From Desulforhabdus amnigena (GTDB lineage Bacteria > Desulfobacterota > Syntrophobacteria > Syntrophobacterales > Syntrophobacteraceae), in NCBI RefSeq assembly GCF_027925305.1, contig NZ_BSDR01000001.1, forward strand, positions 1,701,001 through 1,765,000: a stretch of 64,000 nt of DNA. Reading direction: 5' to 3'. Made by a program: the position numbers and the translations under genes. This document shows, piece by piece, positions 1 to 8,045 of the stretch; within the stretch, counting starts at the first letter, position 1, and every line of letters begins with the position of its first letter. The notes beneath the pieces were generated by a model. It saw nothing but the letters and a program-made list of their open reading frames with translations, was not told the origin of the DNA and searched no databases.

Positions 1-1
1 G

Positions 2-1408
2 CGCCAAAGCAGTCGCCCTCCTTCCCTATTGCTCATGCCCTTAGCCTTCGGCTCATTGCTCGGCGGTACGATCACTTTGATCGGAACGCCACCAAACATC
101 ATCATTGCCGCATATCGAGCACAAACGGGAGCGCCCCCCTTCGGAATGTTCGAATTCTTCCCCGTGGGGATAGGGATCACTTTGGTTGGAGTGCTCTTTA
201 TCTCCCTGGTGGGCTGGCGACTCACGCCAAAGCGGGAAAAACAGGGAACACCGGAGGAACTTTTTCAAATCGGTGACTATATCAGCGAAGTCCGCGTTAC
301 CGAGCATTCGAAGGTCCTCGGTCAAACCCTCCATGATTTGCTTTCCCTGATGGAAAGTGAATCGGACGTAACCATTGTCGGACTTTTCCGCGGTAAACAG
401 CGGCACATGGCGCCTTCCATGTATGCAGTTCTTCAGGCGGGCGATATTCTTATGGTCGAAACCGATCCCGAAAGCCTGAAGGGCATGATTGACGCCGCAG
501 GTCTTGAACTGGCCGAAAGCGGCGACATTGGTAAGGGAGATCTCGGGGCCGACGATGTCAGCATCATTGAAGCCATCGTCGCCCCTGAATCCCTGCTCCT
601 TGGACGTACGGCAGCCAACCTCGATATGCGCGCACGTTATGGCGTGAATGTGCTCGCGGTGGCGCGTCAAGGGCAGCGGGTGCGGGAGCGGCTGAGCAAG
701 ATCCGTTTCAATATCGCGGATATCCTACTGCTGCAGGGCCGCACGGATTCGTTGCAGGCAGCCCTGTCTGCCTGGGGATGCCTGCCGCTTGCGGAGCGGG
801 GATTGCGCATCGGTAAACCACGAAAGGTTTTCCTGGCAGCCGCTATCTTTGTCGCGGCCCTGGCGTTGGTCGCGTTCAATTTGCTGCCTGCCCAGGTCGC
901 CCTGGTCGGAGCGGCGGTTGTCATGGTGCTCAGCGGACTTCTTACTCTCAAGGAAGCCTATAAGAGCATCGATTGGCCCATCATCGTGCTGCTGGCAGCC
1001 ATGATCCCCGTAGGGCAAGCGCTTGAAAGCACCGGCGGAGCCCAACTCATTGCCGATCAGTTGCTGCGGGTCGCTCGCTCTTCCTCTCCGGCGGAGACTC
1101 TTGCAATTCTCATGGTCGGAACGATGCTGCTCTCGAACGTGGTCAACAATGCCGCCGCCGCGATCTTGATGGCCCCCATCGCAATTGGTGTGGCGCACGG
1201 CATGGGCTCCTCCCCTGACCCACTCCTGATGGCGGTGGCAATCGGTTCTTCCTGCGCGTTCTTGACCCCGATCGGCCATCAATCGAACGCGCTGGTAATG
1301 GCTCCCGGCGGATACAGGTTCGGCGACTACTGGCGTTTGGGACTCCCTCTGTCCGTGCTGGTCGTAGGAGTGGCCGTCCCTCTGATCATGTGGTTCTGGC
1401 CCCTCTAA
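2..1408 (+). CDS. SLC13-type permease with two TrkA-C domains, 5' end outside window
   Basis: Inner-membrane permease of the divalent anion:sodium symporter / citrate transporter group; the substrate cannot be read from sequence. The reading frame is open to the left edge, so the true start lies upstream. The fragment has the signature GTPPNIII near its start. Two soluble TrkA-C (RCK_C) regulatory domains follow at roughly residues 80-155 and 175-245. The rest is a block of hydrophobic helices with a second half-site motif (SNVVNNAAAAILMAPIA) and GHQSNALVM. This arrangement of a membrane half, two TrkA-C domains and a second membrane half is typical of the family. It converges on the minus-strand methyltransferase with 44 bases between the stop codons. 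Confidence 0.85.
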   Translation, partial: RQSSRPPSLLLMPLAFGSLLGGTITLIGTPPNIIIAAYRAQTGAPPFGMFEFFPVGIGITLVGVLFISLVGWRLTPKREKQGTPEELFQIGDYISEVRVTEHSKVLGQTLHDLLSLMESESDVTIVGLFRGKQRHMAPSMYAVLQAGDILMVETDPESLKGMIDAAGLELAESGDIGKGDLGADDVSIIEAIVAPESLLLGRTAANLDMRARYGVNVLAVARQGQRVRERLSKIRFNIADILLLQGRTDSLQAALSAWGCLPLAERGLRIGKPRKVFLAAAIFVAALALVAFNLLPAQVALVGAAVVMVLSGLLTLKEAYKSIDWPIIVLLAAMIPVGQALESTGGAQLIADQLLRVARSSSPAETLAILMVGTMLLSNVVNNAAAAILMAPIAIGVAHGMGSSPDPLLMAVAIGSSCAFLTPIGHQSNALVMAPGGYRFGDYWRLGLPLSVLVVGVAVPLIMWFWPL

Positions 1409-1452
1409 TGCCTCCGGGCGGAAAATGTTCTCATCCTACTGGAACCTGCAGG

Positions 1453-2346
1453 TCAAAACATCCCGGATATGACCGCAGTCATCCAGTCTTCTATGGATGT
1501 CCGCCGTTCAACCCGGTGACCGGACGGAAGCATCGCCTCGAACTCCTTCCATTGGGCAGCCAGAAAACCGCTCATGATGACCCTTGGATACCTGCGCCAT
1601 TCCGATCCCCTCAGCACTTCGCGCAGGCAGGGCCATTCGATATTCATGAGAAGGAGGTCGGAAGGTTCCCGCAGCACTTCCAGTTCCCGTGCCACGAGCA
1701 GTTTCACTCTCTCTTCCACATGATTCGCACGGACGTTTTGCAGGGCAACAGCCACTGCGAGAGGGATGCAGTCCAGTCCCACAACACGGGTGGCTCCCAG
1801 CAGCGCACCGGCGATGGCAAGGATTCCCGTTCCCGTGCCAAGGTCCACAACCGTTTTCACCGGAACCGCCTTGAAAAGCTCAGCCATCGTCAAGAGACAA
1901 CCCCTGGTGGTGGGATGAAGGCCCGACCCAAATACCAGGCCGGGATTCATGCGGATGAGATAGCCCCCCTCGGGATGAATCGGTTCTTCTTCATCTTTTC
2001 CCGTATGAATGAGAAATGGTCCTACCCGCTGGTCAGAGAGTGACACATGCTGCCACTGCTCGTAATCCAGGCTGTAGGCCCCGTTCAGTATCCATCCGGA
2101 CTGGTCCTGAATCCAATGTTTCACTGCACTTTCCGATTCGCGATCAAAAAAGAGGTAGTAAAAAGGCGGTTCAGGCCAGAGCCCCAGAAATCCCGGCAAG
2201 GCGGGTTCCGTTCCAGGAGAACGAGGTCCCCGGCATTCATAGACAAATAGGTGTTGAGGGAGGTTGTTTGAATTTTCCATAGAGTATCCCGTAAGTACAG
2301 CGATTCCATCACTCGACATGATTCCAGCGGAGCTTTGCTTCTGCAT
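1453..2346 (-). CDS. prmA: PrmA-like ribosomal protein L11 methyltransferase
   Basis: Probable SAM-dependent protein methyltransferase of the PrmA family, which trimethylates ribosomal protein L11. Visible motifs are the PrmA-type GSGLHPTTR loop (about residue 141), the SAM-binding VVDLGTGTGILAIAGALLG (about 167) and LLMNIEWP, corresponding to the catalytic N-I/L segment. Length (297 aa) fits the family. The start is uncertain: the first ATG has no ribosome binding site, and an internal ATG at 2280 (MENSNNLPQ) is an alternative. The N-terminal third is only weakly PrmA-like, so the substrate could be a different protein. Confidence 0.75.
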   Translation of the reverse strand: MQKQSSAGIMSSDGIAVLTGYSMENSNNLPQHLFVYECRGPRSPGTEPALPGFLGLWPEPPFYYLFFDRESESAVKHWIQDQSGWILNGAYSLDYEQWQHVSLSDQRVGPFLIHTGKDEEEPIHPEGGYLIRMNPGLVFGSGLHPTTRGCLLTMAELFKAVPVKTVVDLGTGTGILAIAGALLGATRVVGLDCIPLAVAVALQNVRANHVEERVKLLVARELEVLREPSDLLLMNIEWPCLREVLRGSEWRRYPRVIMSGFLAAQWKEFEAMLPSGHRVERRTSIEDWMTAVISGMF

Positions 2347-2501
2347 ATAATTTTAAGATATTGTATGAATTTTATCTTCCGGACCCGGGCTTCCCAAGTA
2401 CACACGGGACCTTTGACTTTTTGATCCAGATGGTCCATTTTGTTGGCTGCAGAGAGAAGGACTCATGACATCCTCACACGGAATTCAGGGGAGAGAAAAA
2501 G

Positions 2502-3155
2502 ATGCAGATTATACAAACACCCGTCGGCAACATGGAAGTGTTTTGTTATCTGGTTTACGATGAGACAACCATGGAAGGCATCCTCATCGACCCTGCGGGA
2601 GATACAGACCGTTTGCTCAAGATTCTGCAGGAAAAGGGAGTGAAACTCAAGTACATCGTGAACACTCACGGACACGCCGACCACACCTGCGGCAATGACC
2701 GGTTGCGAGAGGCAACGGGCGCCAAGGTGGTCATGCATGCCCTGGACGACGTCTTTTTCCAGCGCCCGGAAAGTAAAGCCTTTACCAGGATGATGGGCTT
2801 TGAAAACTCTTCCCCTGCGGACATTCAGGTTCAGGACGGCGACGAACTTTCCTTCGGAAACCTCACCATGAGATTTCTTCACACTCCCGGCCATACTCCC
2901 GGAGCCTGCTGCATTCTCATCGACGGCAATCTCTTTACGGGCGATACTCTCTTTGTGGGTGCCGTGGGCCGGACCGACCTCCCTGGAGCATCCTTCGATG
3001 AGCTGCTCCGCTCCCTCGAAACCAAAATCATCACCCTGCCTCCCGAAACCATCGTATGGCCGGGCCACGACTACGGTGATCGCCCGCACTCTACCGTCGG
3101 CCATGAAATGAAAACCAACCCTTACATTACGGACTTCATAACGGAAAATGACTAG
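2502..3155 (+). CDS. MBL-fold hydrolase, glyoxalase II-like
   Basis: Cytoplasmic metallo-beta-lactamase-fold hydrolase. The metal-binding motif THGHADH lies at residues 55-61, followed by the later ligands in HTPGHTPG, FTGDTLFVG and GHDYG. At 217 aa it matches the short glyoxalase II-like group, which hydrolyses thioesters such as S-lactoylglutathione or related compounds; the real substrate is unknown. A GGGGAGAG ribosome binding site precedes the ATG. The stop codon overlaps the start of the downstream ogt gene by 8 bases, so the two are translationally coupled. Confidence 0.85.
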   Translation: MQIIQTPVGNMEVFCYLVYDETTMEGILIDPAGDTDRLLKILQEKGVKLKYIVNTHGHADHTCGNDRLREATGAKVVMHALDDVFFQRPESKAFTRMMGFENSSPADIQVQDGDELSFGNLTMRFLHTPGHTPGACCILIDGNLFTGDTLFVGAVGRTDLPGASFDELLRSLETKIITLPPETIVWPGHDYGDRPHSTVGHEMKTNPYITDFITEND

Positions 3156-3705
3156 CGGACAAAGGCTTTTTTCCACAATCACATTTTCGTCGCCTCTGGG
3201 CTGGATTCTCACGGCAGCCGGTCCCGAAGGCATCTGCCTCCTTCACTTCTGCGGCCCGGTCCAGCCATCGGAGTCTCAAGAGCAGGAAATCATGGGCAGA
3301 GAATACCCGGGATGTAAAATCAAACCGGACGCTCCGCCCCCTTTGCTCTCGGAAACAAAAAAAGCCGTCCTGGAGTATCTCACTCACGGCACTCCCCTTC
3401 CCCCTCTGCCTCTCGACGTGAGCAAAGGCACGCCCTTTCGCCGGAAAGTTTGGAAAGCCCTCTGCGATATCCCTCATGGGGAGACCCGCTCTTACCTGGA
3501 TATCTCCAAGGCCATCGGGCAACCTCGAGCCTCTCGCGCCGTGGGACAGGCTTGCGGCAGCAACCCCGTCGCCATCCTCATTCCCTGCCACCGCGTACTG
3601 GCCGTGGGGGGAAAACTTGGGGGATATACCGGGGGATTGGACATCAAGGAGGCATTATTGAAGTTGGAGCGGGGTGCCGGGTTGGGAAGATCGGGAAACA
3701 GGTGA
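3148..3705 (+). CDS. ogt: Methylated-DNA--protein-cysteine methyltransferase
   Basis: Suicide DNA-repair protein that moves the alkyl group from O6-alkylguanine to its own cysteine. The acceptor motif IPCHRVL places the active cysteine at residue 147, and the preceding helix-turn-helix RASRAVGQACGSNP is intact. The N-terminal domain is short and degenerate, as usual for single-domain Ogt/AGT proteins (185 aa). The gene overlaps the upstream MBL hydrolase (ATG inside its last codons), suggesting co-transcription. No Ada-type N-terminal zinc domain is present, so there is no adaptive-response activator function. Confidence 0.92.
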   Translation: MTSGQRLFSTITFSSPLGWILTAAGPEGICLLHFCGPVQPSESQEQEIMGREYPGCKIKPDAPPPLLSETKKAVLEYLTHGTPLPPLPLDVSKGTPFRRKVWKALCDIPHGETRSYLDISKAIGQPRASRAVGQACGSNPVAILIPCHRVLAVGGKLGGYTGGLDIKEALLKLERGAGLGRSGNR

Positions 3706-3797
3706 CCGGATCATTTGAGCACAGTTTTTTGATTTTCGCTGAATCTCTGTGGGTAATGCAAAATGGTCTGCAATATGGTCTGAAATAACGGAGGACA

Positions 3798-5156
3798 ATG
3801 TTGAAAGAAAAAAATCTGAAGCTGAAGGAGCAGATCACAGCGCCAACCGGAAAACTGGGGGTACTGATCCCCGGCATCGGTGGAGCCGTGAGCACAACAT
3901 TCATCGCTGGAGTCGAACTCGTACGCAAAGGGCTCGCTTCGCCCATCGGCTCCCTGACTCAACTGGGAACCATTCGGCTCGGGAAACGTTTTGAACGCAG
4001 ATCTCCCAGGATCAAGGATTTCGTTCCCTTGGCATCCCTCGACGATCTGGTTTTCGGGGGCTGGGACCTCTATGAGGCCAATGGTTACGAGGCCGCTATG
4101 TTCGCCCGCGTTCTCAAACGCGAACACATCGAACCGATCAAGGACTTCCTGCGCGGCATTACCCCCATGAAAGCCGTTTTCGACCGTCGTTTCGTTAAAA
4201 ATCTCGATGGAAAATACATCAAGGAGGAAAACAACCTCCGCGCCCAGGTGGAAGCTTTGAAGGAAGACATTCGTCGGTTCAAGGATCAAAACGGGTGCGA
4301 ACGCTGCATCATGATCTGGTGTGGAAGCACGGAAGTCTACCTTCAATGCGAAGAAATCCACCAATCCGTCGAGGCACTCCAGAAAGCCATCGATGCCAAC
4401 GATTCCCGGATTCCCCCCAGTATGCTCTATGCCGTCGCAGCCATGGAAAGCGGCATTCCCTTCATCAATGGCGCACCCAACCTCACGGTGGATGTTCCGG
4501 CCATGGTGGAAATGGCTTCACAAAACAATCTTCCCATCGCGGGCAAGGATTTCAAAACCGGCCAGACCCTCATGAAGACCATCCTGGCTCCCGGCCTCAA
4601 ATCCCGCATGCTGGGCCTCGAGGGGTGGTATTCCACCAACATTCTCGGCAACCGCGACGGACTGGTCCTGGACGACAAGGATTCCTTCAAGACCAAAGAG
4701 GAAAGCAAGCTTTCCGTCCTCGAATACATTTTGCAGCCCCAGCTCTATCCATCCCTCTACAAGAACTACTATCACAAGGTCACCATCAACTATTATCCGC
4801 CTCGCGGGGACAACAAGGAAGGTTGGGACTGCATCGACATCTTCGGATGGCTGGGGTACCCCATGCAGATCAAAGTCGACTTCCAGTGCCGTGACAGCAT
4901 CCTGGCCGCTCCGCTGGTCCTGGACCTGGTGCTCTTTATGGACCTGGCCCAGCGGGTGGGCTTGAGCGGCATTCAGGAATGGCTCTCTTTCTACTTCAAG
5001 AGCCCCATGCACAAAGAGAACCTCTATCCCGAGCACGATCTTTTCATTCAGAGCATGAAGCTCAAGAACACCTTGCGCTATCTCATGGGTGAAGACCAGA
5101 TCACCCACTTCGGGCTCGATTATTATATGAAAGACGACGAGAACGAGGAGAAATAG
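3798..5156 (+). CDS. Inositol-3-phosphate (myo-inositol-1-phosphate) synthase
   Basis: Converts glucose 6-phosphate to 1L-myo-inositol 1-phosphate with bound NAD+, the first step toward inositol lipids or inositol-based osmolytes. The N-terminal NAD-binding segment GVLIPGIGGAVSTT (about residues 16-29) and the family motif GGWDLYE (about 73-79) are visible, followed by the mid-region NGAPNLTVDVPAM and the C-terminal HFGLDYYMKDD. The 452 aa length is slightly longer than many bacterial homologues. The ATG is directly preceded by GGAGGACA. No other inositol gene is nearby, so the end product is not evident. Confidence 0.9.
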   Translation: MLKEKNLKLKEQITAPTGKLGVLIPGIGGAVSTTFIAGVELVRKGLASPIGSLTQLGTIRLGKRFERRSPRIKDFVPLASLDDLVFGGWDLYEANGYEAAMFARVLKREHIEPIKDFLRGITPMKAVFDRRFVKNLDGKYIKEENNLRAQVEALKEDIRRFKDQNGCERCIMIWCGSTEVYLQCEEIHQSVEALQKAIDANDSRIPPSMLYAVAAMESGIPFINGAPNLTVDVPAMVEMASQNNLPIAGKDFKTGQTLMKTILAPGLKSRMLGLEGWYSTNILGNRDGLVLDDKDSFKTKEESKLSVLEYILQPQLYPSLYKNYYHKVTINYYPPRGDNKEGWDCIDIFGWLGYPMQIKVDFQCRDSILAAPLVLDLVLFMDLAQRVGLSGIQEWLSFYFKSPMHKENLYPEHDLFIQSMKLKNTLRYLMGEDQITHFGLDYYMKDDENEEK

Positions 5157-5184
5157 GGGGATTTTCAGGCAGCCTCTAACTTTT

Positions 5185-5292
5185 TACATTGTCGGATTTC
5201 ATCTCAACCACGGAGACACGGAGGGCACGGAGATTTCATTTGAAGGTCTTTCTCCGTGCTCTCCGTGTCTCCGTGGTTAATGTGACACTGCC
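5185..5292. repeat. Family A palindromic repeat, copy 1
   Basis: About 108 bases built as a long imperfect palindrome. The arms contain CCACGGAGACACGGAG and its complement CTCCGTGTCTCCGTGG, with a short AT-rich centre. A second copy lies at 6878-6976. It sits between inositol synthase and a small His-rich protein, and could fold into a long hairpin in RNA or DNA. Confidence 0.85.
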
Positions 5293-5323
5293 GCGCTAAA
5301 AGACTCACTTTTTGAAAATACGG

Positions 5324-5611
5324 ATGACCCATATGACAGAACACAGTCACACGTTTGTGGAAAATTATGAAGGACTGGTGGCTTTCGGACTTTCGCGTGA
5401 AGTGGACGAAAAGTCACTCATGTACTACCTGCAAAAATTCTCCGACGATGATCTCCTCAAGGTCATAATGCCCCGGATGAGCGATGCAGAAATCGAACAT
5501 GTCTTCGTGATGATCAGCAACCTCATGAGAAAGCATCTGGACGACAATGAATATCACAAACTCTTCCTCAAGGAGGAGGGACATTCGCACCACCATTCTC
5601 ACGAAGAGTGA
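5324..5611 (+). CDS. Small His-rich hypothetical protein
   Basis: Not recognised as a named family. The 95-99 aa product is acidic and mostly helical by composition, with a histidine-rich tail (HSHHHSHEE) that could bind metal ions. The frame opens at TTG 5312; ATG 5324 and ATG 5333 are better starts, but none has a strong ribosome binding site. The beginning MTHMTE resembles the start of the second Hsp20 gene at 15.5 kb at both DNA and protein level. The last 13 bases overlap the end of convergent cobD. Confidence 0.6.
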   Translation: MTHMTEHSHTFVENYEGLVAFGLSREVDEKSLMYYLQKFSDDDLLKVIMPRMSDAEIEHVFVMISNLMRKHLDDNEYHKLFLKEEGHSHHHSHEE

Positions 5612-6690
5612 GACCGCACCCAATCCGTGATGCCGTCCAATACCCGTCGATTCTGCTCGGGCAGCCGGACGGCCAATCGAATGAAGTGTTCGTTCAGCCC
5701 TTCGAAGGAACTGCAGTCACGAATGAGAATTCCACGGGAATGGAGCAGCTCCTCCTGCAAAACAGCGGCTGGAGGAAGCTTCCTTCCCAGTTCCACAAGC
5801 AGATAATTGGCCCGTCCCGGGTAGACCTTCAAGCCATCCAGTTTTTCCAGCTGCCGCGCAAATTCCGTCCTTTCATGTTCCACCAGCTTCAGAGTCTCCC
5901 GCCGGTAGGCGTCCTGGCCGAGGCAGAAGGCACCGGCTATCTGAGCCAGCGTATTGACGGACCATGGGGGCAGGAAATGGCGCATGCGGGCCGCAATATC
6001 ATCGGAAGTCAGCAGGTATCCCAGACGCAACCCCGGAATGCCGTAGAACTTCGTCATGGATCGAATGAGGACCAGCTTGCATGATTCCGTGAGAGTCCGC
6101 TTCAGCGATTCCTCTTCACAAAAATCCACGAAGACTTCATCCACGATACAGACAATGCCGCCCGGCCGGCTTTTTTCGCGAATCCACTCCCGTACGGCCG
6201 GCGAGAGCAGTGTGCCTGAAGGGCTTCCCGGATGTGTGAAGAGGATGGCCTCGGGGGAAACCTTGTCGCACAGGGTATCCAGTTGTTCCACCGTGGGCTG
6301 GAAATGGGTATCGGGCACAGTCACCACCCGCTGCATTTCCACACCCTGCAGTTCAAACGCCTTGCGGTATTCCCCAAAGGTCGGGAGCACCACCCCGCCC
6401 TTTCGCATCTCCAGGGCCCTCGGCAGCCAGTAGATAAGCTCCGTTGAACCGTTACCGACGACAATCCGGTTTTCTGGAAGGCCATGAAAGCGCGACAGGG
6501 CTTCGATGAGGGAACGATTGGCGATGTCGGGATAGTGCTGCAGGCGGTGGAAGCAGGTGGTGAACTCTTCCATGAGACCGGGAGGCGGCCCAAGGGGATT
6601 GATGCTTGCGCTGTAGTCCAACAGGGAGTCGGGGGAGCACCCCAAACGCGCTGCGATTTCATAGACATTGCCGCCGTGAACAATAGCCAT
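5599..6690 (-). CDS. cobD: Threonine-phosphate decarboxylase CobD
   Basis: PLP-dependent enzyme that decarboxylates L-threonine O-3-phosphate to (R)-1-amino-2-propanol phosphate, the linker of the B12 nucleotide loop. It has the CobD N-terminus HGGNVYEIAARLG and DYSASINPLGPP, and the PLP-lysine segment RSMTKFYGIPGLRLGY. The fold is that of histidinol-phosphate aminotransferase, but the SASINPLG motif and the cobalamin neighbours favour CobD. The start at 6690 has AAGGAGAA upstream; the frame opens earlier at 6732 inside repeat-flanked DNA. It is separated from cbiB by 289 bases filled by two repeats. Confidence 0.9.
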   Translation of the reverse strand: MAIVHGGNVYEIAARLGCSPDSLLDYSASINPLGPPPGLMEEFTTCFHRLQHYPDIANRSLIEALSRFHGLPENRIVVGNGSTELIYWLPRALEMRKGGVVLPTFGEYRKAFELQGVEMQRVVTVPDTHFQPTVEQLDTLCDKVSPEAILFTHPGSPSGTLLSPAVREWIREKSRPGGIVCIVDEVFVDFCEEESLKRTLTESCKLVLIRSMTKFYGIPGLRLGYLLTSDDIAARMRHFLPPWSVNTLAQIAGAFCLGQDAYRRETLKLVEHERTEFARQLEKLDGLKVYPGRANYLLVELGRKLPPAAVLQEELLHSRGILIRDCSSFEGLNEHFIRLAVRLPEQNRRVLDGITDWVRSHSS

Positions 6691-6723
6691 GCGGAACTTC
6701 TCCTTCCCAATGAGGCTAGGGCG

Positions 6724-6866
6724 TGTACGCAAACTCGCCTTACTCCTATGATGACCGTCACCCCGGCGAAAGCCGGGGTCCAGAAAGCCTGATAGAATCT
6801 GGATTCCGGCTTTCGCCGGAATGACGTAACGCCTATCATTCCAAGGAGCTACTAAGTTTGCGTACA
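6724..6866. repeat. Family E MITE-like repeat, copy 1
   Basis: Bounded by a perfect 12-base inverted repeat (TGTACGCAAACT / AGTTTGCGTACA). The interior has GGCGAAAGCCGG and GGCTTTCGCCGG palindromes, the hallmark shared with copies at 28.7, 37.9 and 44.4 kb. It lies between cbiB and cobD inside the cobalamin operon. Confidence 0.8.
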
Positions 6867-6877
6867 GAGCTTAACTT

Positions 6878-6976
6878 GACATTGTCAGATTTCATTTGAA
6901 CCACGGAGACACGGAGATTTTATTTGAGAGTCTTTCTCTGCGCATTCCGTGTCTCTGTGGTTCATGTGACAATGTC
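6878..6976. repeat. Family A palindromic repeat, copy 2
   Basis: Bounded by GACATTGTC / GACAATGTC with inner arms CCACGGAGACACGGAG and CCGTGTCTCTGTGG. It begins three bases after the cbiB stop codon (reading the minus strand) and lies 11 bases from the family E element. Confidence 0.85.
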
Positions 6977-6979
6977 GCA

Positions 6980-7942
6980 CTAATAGAGAACGAACAGAGT
7001 GCGTATTCCAAGAGCCAGAAAAAACGCCAGTGCAGAGGTCAAGTACATGAGGCGGATCATGGCACGATAGGTATCGAGACTCAGGGTTTCACCAGCATCG
7101 CCCAGAGTGGGCTTTTCCACCGGCCGGCCGAAATAGATGTTGGTCCCTCCCAACTGGACATTGAGAGCTCCAGCCGCGGCTGCTTCAGGATAACCCGCGT
7201 TGGGGCTTTTCATCTTGCGGGCATCGCGGCGCATGACATTCCAGGCTTTACGCCAATCAAGCCTCATGATGGCGGAGGCTCCCACGAGAAGCAATCCGCT
7301 CAGGCGTGCAGGTATCCAGTTGAACAGGTCGTCCGCCCTGGCGGCAAACCAGCCGAAATACCGATAACGATCGTTCATATATCCCACCATGGAATCCATG
7401 GTGTTCATGGCTTTGTAGGCCATGGCCGCCACGGGTCCGCCCAATGAGAGATAGAAGAGGGGGGCAACGATTCCATCGCTGATGTTTTCGGAAACCGTTT
7501 CCACGAGGGCCCTCACGATGTCCTGTTCTTCGAGCTGTGAGGTATCCCGGCTCACGATCCAGGCCAGTTTTTCCCGGGCCTTGACGATATTTCCCTCGCC
7601 CAGGGCTTTGGCCACTTTGACCGATTCCTGGTGCAGGTTCCGTGTGGCCAGCGTCGTAAAAGCGAGCCAGATCAGAACCGCTGTTTCAAAAACGGGATGA
7701 ACATGCGAAGCAATCCCCAAAATAACAATGGTTCCGCTGATGACTCCCAAAACGACCGTCATCCAGAACACGGCACCCTGTAAACCCTTCAGTCCATGAG
7801 ATGCCTTTTCGTCGTAGAAAACACGTTCCACCGCGGTGATGAAACGCCCGATCCAGCGAATGGGATGAGGCCACCACCTGGGATCTCCTACGAGAAGATC
7901 CAGAATATAAGCCGCTGCAAAGTGCCAAGGAAGAAATACCAT
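6980..7942 (-). CDS. cbiB: Adenosylcobinamide-phosphate synthase CbiB
   Basis: Integral membrane protein that joins adenosylcobyric acid to aminopropanol phosphate, the product of CobD, to form adenosylcobinamide phosphate. The start MVFLPWHFAAAYILDLLVGD and the motif DPRWWPHPIRWIGR are characteristic, as is the later SDGIVAPLFY segment. Several hydrophobic helices are visible. The ATG at 7942 follows GGGAGAG and is preferred over the upstream GTG/ATG at 7972. It is the third cobalamin gene in the minus-strand operon, 103 bases after cobQ. Confidence 0.93.
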   Translation of the reverse strand: MVFLPWHFAAAYILDLLVGDPRWWPHPIRWIGRFITAVERVFYDEKASHGLKGLQGAVFWMTVVLGVISGTIVILGIASHVHPVFETAVLIWLAFTTLATRNLHQESVKVAKALGEGNIVKAREKLAWIVSRDTSQLEEQDIVRALVETVSENISDGIVAPLFYLSLGGPVAAMAYKAMNTMDSMVGYMNDRYRYFGWFAARADDLFNWIPARLSGLLLVGASAIMRLDWRKAWNVMRRDARKMKSPNAGYPEAAAAGALNVQLGGTNIYFGRPVEKPTLGDAGETLSLDTYRAMIRLMYLTSALAFFLALGIRTLFVLY

Positions 7943-8045
7943 GTTCTCTCCCTGTATTGAATATCCCGACAAAAAACCTGTGGAGAGGTAGCGGGAACAT
8001 GAAAAATGAGATCATCAGAAGGGGTTTTATTCGTCGTCAGCCCCC

